Source of the DNA: Hyphomicrobiales bacterium
GTDB taxonomy: Bacteria; Pseudomonadota; Alphaproteobacteria; Rhizobiales; Afifellaceae
Assembly: GCA_013812985.1 (NCBI GenBank)
Contig: JACCSN010000948.1
Coordinates: 1-9,001 of the forward strand
DNA: 9,001 nucleotides
Direction: 5' to 3'
In this document: piece by piece, positions 1 to 5,542 of the stretch
Position numbering within the stretch: the first letter of the stretch is position 1
How the letters are laid out: every line of letters begins with the position of its first letter
Notes under the pieces: model-generated
Told to the model about the DNA's origin: nothing
The model's input: the letters and a program-made list of their open reading frames with translations, nothing else
Databases searched by the model: none
Program-made: the position numbers and the translations under genes

Positions 1-79
1 TAACGCCGGCCGGCAGCGCAATGCCTGGCGCGGAAGTATTAACCGAAAATATTGCGCGGCGGGTCGATGCGCCGGCCAT
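1..79 (-). CDS. Possible 5' part of an unrecognised gene, cut by the window edge
   Basis: An open frame starts with ATG (complement of 77-79) and stays open for 26 codons to the window edge. A GGAGGG Shine-Dalgarno-like run (complement of 86-91) lies 6 nt upstream, which is good spacing. The peptide begins MAGASTRRAIFSVNTS and matches no family I know. It would be the third gene after the RelE-type toxin and the truncated antitoxin on the same strand, 33 bp beyond the antitoxin stop. An overlapping ATG at 83 gives only 14 codons. The fragment is too short to judge coding potential, so this rests on the ribosome site alone. Confidence 0.3.
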   Translation of the reverse strand, partial: MAGASTRRAIFSVNTSAPGIALPAGV

Positions 80-112
80 CCATGACCCTCCGAATCATGG
101 TGACCCATCGAT

Positions 113-412
113 TCAGAAGCCAAACAACCGCGCAACTGTAATGCTAACCCCAACCCGCTCGGCCAGCGCAGCCTGCGTCATCCCGCGCTTCCTCCGCCAA
201 AAAGCAAGCGGCGTCGGCGCGTCGAGATAATCGTCCACCTCCGCCTCGGGAATGAGCTCCACCTTCCCGGCGGCGATACGCGCCAGGCTCCGCTCGGCGG
301 CAAGCGCGTCTTCCAGCTCCTCGGTCGCGCTCAGCAGCTCCTCGTAATCGGCGCGGGATAGCACAACCATCTCTTCGCCGGAGGGCGTTTGAATGGTCTG
401 CGGCTTGTTCAC
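113..412 (-). pseudogene. Phd/Xre hybrid antitoxin, C-terminally truncated
   Basis: This is the antitoxin partner of the RelE-type toxin just upstream. Residues 1-30 (MNKPQTIQTPSGEEMVVLSR, then the ADYEELL motif) look like a Phd/YefM-type N-terminus. Residues 35-65 are acidic and probably helical. Residues 70-92 begin an Xre helix-turn-helix (FWRRKRGMTQAALAERVGVS). After GVS the protein runs only ITVARLFGF and stops, so the recognition helix and the last helices are missing. From memory, hybrid antitoxins of this kind run about 125-130 residues; this one has 99. No other frame downstream restores the fold. The start is GTG, with GAGGTG ahead of it, and the toxin stop (repaired frame) is 9 bp upstream, so the two were one operon. 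The Phd-like half might still bind toxin, but DNA binding is doubtful. The family call is firm and the pseudogene call is inferred. Confidence 0.7.
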
Positions 413-421
413 TGCTTCACC

Positions 422-674
422 TCACCGGTAAACTGAACGGCGTGGACCGATCTTATGCACCGTGATCGCGTCAGCGCTCACCGACAAGATAACACGCCAC
501 TCGCCAATGCGCAGCCTCAGGGCGCTTGTGCCCTTCATGGAGGGCCAAGTTGTTCGCCAGCGACCTCGGATCGGACGCGACTTGCGCCAGCTTCGCTCGT
601 ATTCGATCGCTGACGTTCCGGGGCATGCCTTTCAATGTCTTCAGAGCCTCCGGGTCATAATCGACGATGCGCAT
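422..674 (-). pseudogene. RelE/ParE-family toxin, frameshifted
   Basis: RelE-superfamily toxins are small basic proteins, usually ribosome-dependent mRNA endonucleases. The first half, from MRIVDYDPEALKTLKGMPRN to ASDPRSLANNLA, reads in one frame. The second half, MKGTSALRLRIGEWRVILS followed by VSADAITVHKIGPRRSVYR, reads in another frame and ends at TGA (complement of 422-424). Joined, they give about 83 residues with the family's RLR.G.WRVI strand and a basic C-terminus. The switch lies near 539, where one extra base (a C in CTCC on the coding strand) would account for it. Unrepaired, the first frame runs to a TGA at 471-473 with a nonsense tail and lacks the catalytic strands. There is no clear Shine-Dalgarno at the ATG. 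A sequencing error is the alternative to true decay; I see no slippery motif that would suggest programmed shifting. Confidence 0.75.
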
Positions 675-746
675 GTCGGGATCGTAAGGCACTCGACGGC
701 CGCGAGCCACCCGGCCCACGCAGCAAAGATCGCTTGATGGCAGCGT

Positions 747-777
747 GCCAAGCGCCTGCATCCGGGCTAAGCTTGGC
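747..777. repeat. 7-bp inverted repeat between divergent genes
   Basis: GCCAAGC (747-753) and GCTTGGC (771-777) are exact inverted copies 17 bp apart. They lie in the 177-bp gap between the start of the RelE-type toxin (minus) and the SGNH hydrolase (plus). The site could be an operator or a weak hairpin. I see no convincing promoter hexamers or gene in the rest of this gap. Confidence 0.35.
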
Positions 778-840
778 GGGCGGTCGTCGAAAACCCTGAA
801 ATAGGGGCTCACGCAGACCGGCGGCAATCTGAACAAGCGA

Positions 841-846
841 GGGAGG
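841..846 (+). promoter_or_regulatory. Shine-Dalgarno that fixes a TTG start
   Basis: GGGAGG ends 5 nt before the TTG at 852. The in-frame ATG codons at 903 and 915 have no purine-rich run before them. This supports the unusual TTG as the start of the SGNH hydrolase. Confidence 0.6.
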
Positions 847-851
847 CTAAT

Positions 852-2147
852 TTGACCCGAACGACCCAGGACCGGATTTCACCGGCCTCACCGACCGGAC
901 GCATGTTGCGTTGCATGGCGGCTGCCGCGCTGGCCTTCGTCCTTACGTCTCCGCTCGCAAGCGCCGCCGAGGACGGCGCCTGGATCGGCACTTGGTCCGC
1001 CAGCCCGCAACCGGTCTGGGAAGCGGATTTCCCCGCGGCCATCGAATTTCCGCGCACGCTCTGGAACCAGACGGTTCGCCAGATCGCGCGGGTGTCGATC
1101 GGCGGCGATCAATTGCGAGTGGTGCTGTCGAACGAATACGGGGACGCACCGCTGGTGATCGGGGCCGCGCATGTCGCCCTCGCGGAAGAAGGCGCCGCCA
1201 TCACGGCCGGGAGCGACCGCGCGCTCACCTTCAGCGGCAATCCCTCCGTCACCATCCCGCCCGGCGCGCCGGCGGTCAGCGACCCGGTCGACCTCGGCGT
1301 CGAGCCGCTCGGCAGCGTCGCGGTCAGCCTCTTCCTGCCGGACATCACGCCGACGGCCACGATGCACTGGGATGGCCGCCAGACCGCCTATATCGCGGCG
1401 GGAAACAAGGTCGCCGACGCCGACATCAAGCCGGACGCGACCACGCTATCCCGGCTGTTCCTCAGCGGCATCCTCGTCGATGCGCCGGAGGACGCCCGCG
1501 CCATCGTCGCCTTCGGCGATTCCATCACCGATGGGGACGGCTCGACCGCCGACGCCAACGTTCGCTGGCCCGACCTCCTGGCCGAACGGCTGAAAGCCGC
1601 CGGGGGCGGCCCGGTTGCGGTGTTGAACGAGGGCATCTCCGGCGCCCGGGTGCTCAGCGACCGGATGGGAGTGAACGCGCTGGCGCGCTTCGACGAGGAC
1701 GTGTTGAGCCATCCGCGCGCCGATACGGTGATCCTGATGATGCGGATCAACGACATCGGCTGGCCCGATTCCGCCCTGGAACGCGCCCCGGCGCCCTCCG
1801 CCGAAGACGTCATCGACGGCTACGAGCAATTGATCGCCCGCGCCCACGACCACGGCATGCGCATCATCGGCGCCACGCTGACCCCGTTCGAGGTCGCCTT
1901 CAAGGGCACCCCGCTCGAGGGCTATTACAGCGCCGAAAAGGAGGCGAAGCGGATAGCGGTCAACGAGTGGATCCGCTCAAGCGGCGCCTTTGACGGCGTG
2001 ATCGACTTCGAGGCCGTGGTGCGCGATCCGGCGCACCCGACCCGCATGCTGCCCGCCTATGACAAGGGCGACAACCTGCACCCGAATGATTCGGGCTACA
2101 AGGCGATGGCCGAATCGATCGACCTCGAGTTGCTCAAGGCGCCGTGA
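852..2147 (+). CDS. Secreted SGNH/GDSL-family esterase (XynE-like)
   Basis: A 431-residue hydrolase of the SGNH/GDSL superfamily, most like the XynE-type arylesterase/acylhydrolase group, probably removing acyl groups from carbohydrates or other esters outside the cytoplasm. A signal peptide is visible (core MAAAALAFVLTSPLASA, about residues 22-38, cut before AED). Residues 44-185 form the N-terminal beta-rich domain that precedes the catalytic domain in this group (WIGTWSASPQPVW near its start). Catalytic blocks: FGDSITDG at 221-228 with nucleophile Ser224, NEGISG at 259-264, INDIG at 299-303 with Asn300, and DNLHP at 407-411 giving Asp407 and His410. Block III reads RIND where the family normally has GxND. 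The TTG start rests on a strong ribosome site and gives a signal peptide with a long n-region; ATG 903 is the alternative. It stands alone between two TA loci. Family is secure; the substrate is unknown. Confidence 0.9.
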   Translation: MTRTTQDRISPASPTGRMLRCMAAAALAFVLTSPLASAAEDGAWIGTWSASPQPVWEADFPAAIEFPRTLWNQTVRQIARVSIGGDQLRVVLSNEYGDAPLVIGAAHVALAEEGAAITAGSDRALTFSGNPSVTIPPGAPAVSDPVDLGVEPLGSVAVSLFLPDITPTATMHWDGRQTAYIAAGNKVADADIKPDATTLSRLFLSGILVDAPEDARAIVAFGDSITDGDGSTADANVRWPDLLAERLKAAGGGPVAVLNEGISGARVLSDRMGVNALARFDEDVLSHPRADTVILMMRINDIGWPDSALERAPAPSAEDVIDGYEQLIARAHDHGMRIIGATLTPFEVAFKGTPLEGYYSAEKEAKRIAVNEWIRSSGAFDGVIDFEAVVRDPAHPTRMLPAYDKGDNLHPNDSGYKAMAESIDLELLKAP

Positions 2148-2155
2148 AGCAATCC

Positions 2156-2185
2156 CGGCCGGCTTTCCCGCGCGAGCGCCGGCCG
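2156..2185 (+). terminator. GC-rich hairpin after the esterase gene
   Basis: CGGCCGGC (2156-2163) pairs perfectly with GCCGGCCG (2178-2185) across a 14-nt loop, starting 8 bp after the stop codon. There is no T-run after the stem, so an intrinsic terminator is only possible; it may simply end or protect the transcript. Confidence 0.35.
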
Positions 2186-2204
2186 ATTCAGCCTAGACTC
2201 CCGT

Positions 2205-2230
2205 TGCAAAAATCTTATATGGAAATTGCA
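2205..2230 (+). promoter_or_regulatory. AT-rich candidate promoter/operator of the Xre-RES locus
   Basis: A short AT-rich island in GC-rich DNA directly precedes the antitoxin ATG. TTATAT (2215-2220) could be a -10 box; TAGACT (2194-2199) is a poor -35 at 15 bp. TGCAA (2205-2209) and TTGCA (2226-2230) are inverted copies flanking the -10, the second touching the start codon. This would suit an autorepressing antitoxin, but the arms are short. Confidence 0.25.
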
Positions 2231-2625
2231 TGGGACACGTCCAAGCGATAGCGTCCGGCGGCGGAGTTGCGGCCGGCACCGAATCCGTTGTCGCTACAAA
2301 GGCCTTCCTTCGCGCCTCGGAACGGCTCGGCGTCTCCAATCGCATTCTCGGCCGGATCATCGGCGTTTCGGAAGCCAGCATATCGCGGATGGGGCGGGGG
2401 ACCTTCACGCTCGCGTCCGGCGAGAAGCCGTTTGAGATCGCGCTCCTGTTCATCCGCGTCTTCCGCTCGCTTGACGCGGTTGTAGGCGGCGATGAGGCCG
2501 TGGCGCGCGCTTGGCTGCGCAATGAGAACACGGCGCTCGGGGGAGCCCCGCTCGCTCTCATCCAAACAATTCCCGGCCTGATCCGTGTTCTTGAATACCT
2601 GGACGCCAGACGCGCTGGCGTCTGA
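2230..2625 (+). CDS. Xre/MbcA/ParS-family antitoxin
   Basis: A 131-residue antitoxin of RES-domain toxins; the gene beside it encodes the partner. Residues 22-58 form an Xre-like helix-turn-helix (ATKAFLRASERLGVSNRILG, then IGVSEASISRM). Residues 66-131 are the DUF2384 toxin-binding domain, with FEIALLFIRVFRSLDAVVGG, the WLRNENTALGG motif and IQTIPGLIRVLEYLDARR at the end. In this family the antitoxin blocks the toxin's NAD-binding pocket and represses its own promoter. The length and both domains look complete, so this gene appears intact. The start has only a weak purine run (GGAAA) before it. The 3' end overlaps the original start of the toxin frame, the usual coupled arrangement. Confidence in the family is high. 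Confidence 0.88.
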   Translation: MGHVQAIASGGGVAAGTESVVATKAFLRASERLGVSNRILGRIIGVSEASISRMGRGTFTLASGEKPFEIALLFIRVFRSLDAVVGGDEAVARAWLRNENTALGGAPLALIQTIPGLIRVLEYLDARRAGV

Positions 2626-3351
2626 AGCGAGGCGGCTCGGCGGGAAATGCTGGCGCTGGTCGAGGCGCAGCACCTCGTTTCCACCCTCAAGATCATCGAT
2701 ACCCTGGCGGAGCAGGCCGTTCTCGAAGACTTGCTTGAGAAAACCAAGCCCCCATTGCCGCCGGAGTGCCGGGGTCTTCATTACCTCCTCGCCAGCCCGT
2801 TCCGCTACGGGTCCGCTTATCCCACGGGGTCACGCTTCCGCCGCGCCGGAATCACCGCCGGCGTCTTTTATGCGTCCGAGGCGGCGGCGACGGCGGTCGC
2901 CGAGATGGCCTTCTACCGGCTCCTGTTCTTCGCCGAATCGCCGGGAACGCCTTGGCCAGCCAATGCGGCTGAGCTCACCGCGTTCTCCGTGTCCTTCGGG
3001 ACGGAACGCGGGCTTGATCTGACGGCGGCGCCGCTCTCGGCGGATCGCTCCATCTGGACGCATCCCACGCATTACGAGCCGTGTCAGGACCTGTGCGACA
3101 GCGCCCGCTCAGCCGAGCTGGAAGCGATCCGTTATGAATCGGTCCGCGATCCCGCGGGGCGGGCGAACCTGGCGCTTCTCACGTGCACGGCGTTCAACTC
3201 ATCGCGCCCTGAGGGGCGGCAGAGCTGGCGCATGCGCCTCAGCGCCTCCGGCGTTCAGGCTATCCGCGAATTCCCGAACGCCCGGCTCGAATATCCGCCC
3301 GACGCCTTCGCTTCGGACCCGCGGATCGCCGGCCTTGCCTGGAAACGCTGA
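2585..3351 (+). pseudogene. RES-domain toxin (NAD-degrading), frameshifted near the N-terminus
   Basis: RES toxins deplete NAD+ and resemble ADP-ribosyltransferases. The expected N-terminus, WTPDALASEARRLGGKCWR, is read from a GTG at 2585 (or TTG at 2591) inside the antitoxin gene. The rest, from VEAQHLVSTLKIIDTLAEQ to the end, lies in another frame; one base is missing near 2657-2659. The downstream frame keeps the whole RES core, numbered from ATG 2647: Arg53 in SPFRYGS, Glu86 in TAVAEMAFYR, Ser165 in IRYESVRDP, plus LDLTAAPL and REFPNARLEY. ATG 2647 could thus yield a 234-residue protein lacking only about 24 N-terminal residues, with a GGCGGG-like run before it but close spacing. Whether it is active cannot be told from sequence. 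A sequencing error remains possible. Confidence 0.8.
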
Positions 3352-3376
3352 CGGGCAAGAGGGCGAGGTCCCCGGT

Positions 3377-3394
3377 TCGAAGGCAGCCTTTCGA
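3377..3394. terminator. Weak hairpin between convergent genes
   Basis: AAGG (3380-3383) pairs with CCTT (3387-3390) across CAG, extended outward by TCG/CGA (3377-3379 and 3392-3394) with one bulged T. It lies in the 78-bp gap between the convergent RES toxin and lectin-like genes. There is no T-run on either strand, so terminator function is only suggested by position. Confidence 0.25.
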
Positions 3395-3429
3395 GGCCCT
3401 TGCGCTGCGTTCTCCTACTCAGCCGCCCC

Positions 3430-4098
3430 CTACTCGCTCGCGAAGCAATAGAACAGCCCCGCGCCGCCCGTCCCCGCTAGGTTCTCCTGGCTGCAGCCGC
3501 GCGACGGGTGCGAGGTGTTCCACGATTTCGCCTCGGCGCTGTCGTTCAGCCCCATGCGGTCGTGATGACCGGTCATTGCCGCGCCTTCGCCGCTCGATGT
3601 CCAGTTGCCGCAGGTCATGTCCTCGCTTCCTGCGAAAGCGGTCCCGTCGGCTTGCGACCCGGTCAGGATGTCGTGCATGTTGGGCTGATCGCCCCGGCCT
3701 TTCACCGTCTGGCCGGTCTCGTCGAGGGCGGTCTCCTTGCTGATCTTGTTCGCGCCCGAGTGAAGCTCCTCGACGCTGGCCGCGATCTCAATCCCGTTGG
3801 CGTTCGCCCACGGCCCCGCGCCGATGCGATCGCGCGCGTTCACCGCGCCGTCGCCGCCGGTGCTGAGGTAGGCGCGCCAGGCGCGGCCTTCCGAGCCGGC
3901 CGCTTCGGCCAGCGACTGGCAATGCGCGTCCGCGCCTTCCAGGCCGCCGAGGTCGGCGCCGCTGCCCGGGCCGGCGCTGGTGATGAAGAATCTCATCCCG
4001 GCGCTGCCGCTCTCCTGCGCCTGGGCCCCGCCAACCGAGGCGGCCGCCGCCAGCAAGGCCGCGCCGGCAAGCGGACTTAAGCTTCTGTGAATGCGCAT
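3430..4098 (-). CDS. Secreted lectin/endostatin-like domain protein
   Basis: A 222-residue exported protein. Residues 1-28 are a signal peptide (RIHRSLS, then hydrophobic LAGAALLAAAASVGGAQAQ, likely cut before ESG). The mature part is a single domain like the bacterial proteins usually labelled lectin, related to the endostatin/C-type-lectin fold. Its start MRFFITSAGPGSGADLGGL and the GADAHCQSLAEAAG and WRAYLSTGG motifs are typical. So are NARDRIGAGPW (88-97), PNMHDILTGSQADG (139-152), CGNWTSS (163-169), GHHDR.GLND (178-187), SHPSRGC (196-202) and FYCFA near the end. Cys60, 163, 202 and 218 could form two disulfides, fitting a periplasmic or extracellular place. The start was set at ATG 4098, with GGGAG 7 nt upstream and the signal peptide directly following; a longer frame to 4191 would bury the signal. 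The ligand is unknown. It is divergent from the alpha/alpha-toroid gene. Confidence 0.8.
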   Translation of the reverse strand: MRIHRSLSPLAGAALLAAAASVGGAQAQESGSAGMRFFITSAGPGSGADLGGLEGADAHCQSLAEAAGSEGRAWRAYLSTGGDGAVNARDRIGAGPWANANGIEIAASVEELHSGANKISKETALDETGQTVKGRGDQPNMHDILTGSQADGTAFAGSEDMTCGNWTSSGEGAAMTGHHDRMGLNDSAEAKSWNTSHPSRGCSQENLAGTGGAGLFYCFASE

Positions 4099-4124
4099 GT
4101 CGTTCTCCCACTGAATAATCAGGT

Positions 4125-4159
4125 GGCCGCTTCGGCCCGGCGGTTGGAAAATCATCATA
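4125..4159 (-). promoter_or_regulatory. Candidate promoter and leader hairpin of the lectin-like gene
   Basis: On the minus strand, TATGAT (complement of 4154-4159) is a good -10 match about 56 nt before the start codon. No good -35 lies 16-18 bp upstream. GGCCG/CGGCC (4125-4129 and 4133-4137) forms a small hairpin in the presumed 5' leader. Weak support only. Confidence 0.25.
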
Positions 4160-4239
4160 GACCGGGATCGGACGCCGACGAGTCGAATCACGGCTATTTG
4201 TCCTCTCTGATTTCTTGGGAATCGTGCGGCTTGTTATGG

Positions 4240-4383
4240 GCCGGTGTAACCGGCGGGGCATTCTCTCACGACAGAAGCGCTGTTGCGAGAGGGGACCAGA
4301 CGAAGCAAGCGGCCCTTATAACCTCCCCTCAACGGGGCCCTCAACGGGGATGCTACCAGAGCTCCGCATCGCGGAACTCCGCG
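4240..4383 (+). other. Hairpin-rich leader region upstream of the alpha/alpha-toroid gene
   Basis: The gap between the lectin-like start (4098) and the ATG at 4429 is over 300 bp. It holds a series of inverted repeats. GCCGGT/ACCGGC (4240-4245, 4249-4254) has a 3-nt loop. CTCTCACGACAG/CTGTTGCGAGAG (4263-4274, 4280-4291) pairs over 12 positions with one mismatch and one G-T. CCCC/GGGG hairpins occur in a tandem repeat (4325-4349). Two overlapping stems share bases: 4360-4367 with 4371-4378, and CGCGG 4370-4374 with CCGCG 4379-4383, so they exclude each other. On the plus strand this would be a structured 5' leader or a small RNA. I recognise no riboswitch class, and no promoter was identified. 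Confidence 0.4.
4326..4349. repeat. Tandem 12-bp direct repeat, two copies
   Basis: CCCTCAACGGGG occurs at 4326-4337 and again at 4338-4349 with no spacer. Each copy is itself a small hairpin (CCC with GGG). It lies about 80 bp before the alpha/alpha-toroid start codon and could be a protein-binding site or part of an RNA structure. Confidence 0.6.
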
Positions 4384-4428
4384 AACGATACCCTTTCCAC
4401 TCCGCCCCGATCGGGCTAGTGCAGCCGC

Positions 4429-5517
4429 ATGACAAGTGCTGAGACCCAAAAAGACCCGGCCGCCTTCGATTATCAGGCCTCGGCGGTGAAGATCGCCCGG
4501 CGGGGCGCACGCCGCCTCGCCAAGCTGGTCCAGCCGGAGGGGCGGTTCGTTTATCGCTACGATCGCGAGAAGAAGCGCATCTACAATCAATACAACGTGC
4601 TCCGCCATTGCGGCTCGGCCTGGTCCATGTTCGATGTCGTGCGCATGACCGGCCCGGATCCGGTGGTGACCGCGGCCGCCGTCAACGCGGCGCGCTACAT
4701 GCGCGAAAACTTCATCCGCCCGTTCAAGGACGGGGATGCGCTTTGCGTCGTGGATGGCGACAAGATCAAGCTCGGCGGCAGCGGGCTGGCGCTGTTGGCG
4801 CTTGCCGAATGGCACCGCTTCGCGCCGGACCCGGAGATCGTCGAGACGGCCCGCGCGATCGGCCGCTATATCCTGTCCCAGCGCACGGAAGACGGCGATC
4901 TCCATCACGGTCGGAACTATCCGGACGGCGAACTCTACGATTTTCGCTCCAACTACTACACCGGCGAGGCTATCTTTGGCCTGCTCAGGCTTTCGGAATT
5001 GACCGGCGAGGAAGCCTGGCGCGACGCGGCGTTCGAGCTCTTGGCCGCGCTCGGACCGCGCGATTACGGCGTCGAGGTGCGCAGCCACTGGATGCTCTAC
5101 GCGCTCGACGCCGCGGACGAGGTTCGGCCCTCGGCCGAGAACCGGGCCTATGCGGCGCGCATCGCGGCGCGCATCCTGCGCGATCCGATCAGCTACCGGG
5201 GGCGCGAGCTGTCGACCCCGATCGCCTGCATGTCGGAGGCGCTCCTCGCCTATATCCGGCTGAAGCGCCGGGCCGCCGCGGCGTCGCTCTACCCGTCCGT
5301 GTCGGATTGCGGCAGGGCCGTCCTGGAGAATCTAAGCCTCCAGACCAAGTCGTTCCGCAAGAACGGAGAATTCATGGCCGGCCCGCAGCGGCGGGATGTG
5401 CGGATCGATTACATCCAGCACAATATCTCCTCATTCGCGGCTTTCGGGACCATGGGCAAGGGCTTGATCGCGAATCCCTCCCCTAGGACCGCCCCGCAAA
5501 TCATATCGATAGGTTAG
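4429..5517 (+). CDS. Alpha/alpha-toroid (six-hairpin glycosidase-like) protein
   Basis: A 362-residue protein with no signal peptide, so probably cytosolic. It consists of repeated helix pairs with glycine-rich turns typical of alpha/alpha-toroid enzymes such as six-hairpin glycosidases and glucuronyl C5-epimerase-type proteins. Marks: EGRFVYRYDREKKRIYNQYN (37-56), LRHCGSAWSM (58-67), GGSGLALLALAEW (116-128), DGDLHHGRNYPDGEL (155-169), NYYTGEAIFGLLRLSELTGE (175-194), STPIACMSEALLAYIRL (262-278) and RRDVRIDYIQHNISS (321-335). Polar and aromatic residues in these segments would line the central cavity, but I cannot name catalytic residues or substrate. An in-frame TAG at 4417-4419 limits the start to ATG 4429, which has no clear Shine-Dalgarno. 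The gene is solitary, after a structured leader, and convergent with the regulator. Fold class is likely; enzyme activity is not shown. Confidence 0.7.
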   Translation: MTSAETQKDPAAFDYQASAVKIARRGARRLAKLVQPEGRFVYRYDREKKRIYNQYNVLRHCGSAWSMFDVVRMTGPDPVVTAAAVNAARYMRENFIRPFKDGDALCVVDGDKIKLGGSGLALLALAEWHRFAPDPEIVETARAIGRYILSQRTEDGDLHHGRNYPDGELYDFRSNYYTGEAIFGLLRLSELTGEEAWRDAAFELLAALGPRDYGVEVRSHWMLYALDAADEVRPSAENRAYAARIAARILRDPISYRGRELSTPIACMSEALLAYIRLKRRAAAASLYPSVSDCGRAVLENLSLQTKSFRKNGEFMAGPQRRDVRIDYIQHNISSFAAFGTMGKGLIANPSPRTAPQIISIG

Positions 5518-5523
5518 ATCCGC

Positions 5524-5536
5524 CCCGCCGTGCGGG
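5524..5536. terminator. Short hairpin between convergent genes
   Basis: CCCGC (5524-5528) pairs with GCGGG (5532-5536) around CGT, within the 25-bp gap between the alpha/alpha-toroid stop and the regulator stop. Its position suits a shared bidirectional terminator, though neither strand has a T-run. Confidence 0.35.
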
Positions 5537-5542
5537 TGCTGG

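Noticed and set aside
533..546. Programmed +1 frameshifting in the RelE-type toxin
   Set aside because: No rare-codon or stop-codon pause or slippery run is seen at the junction, and the truncated partner antitoxin points to decay instead.
471..836. Extended RelE-region reading frame beginning 54 codons upstream of MRIVDYD
   Set aside because: The upstream residues do not resemble RelE proteins, which begin at MRIVDYDPEAL; the tail after 539 is out-of-frame sequence.
911..1993. Long alternative plus-strand frame of 360 codons inside the esterase gene
   Set aside because: It is extremely Arg-rich with no domain, as expected for a +1 shadow of a GC-rich gene; the esterase frame has all catalytic blocks.
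3374..3381. GGTTCGAA, like the T-loop of a tRNA
   Set aside because: No acceptor, D or anticodon arm can be built around it; it is an isolated match between two convergent genes.
4234..5088. Minus-strand frame of 284 codons opposite the alpha/alpha-toroid gene
   Set aside because: It contains no recognisable motif, lies opposite a gene with clear fold signatures, and runs into the leader region.
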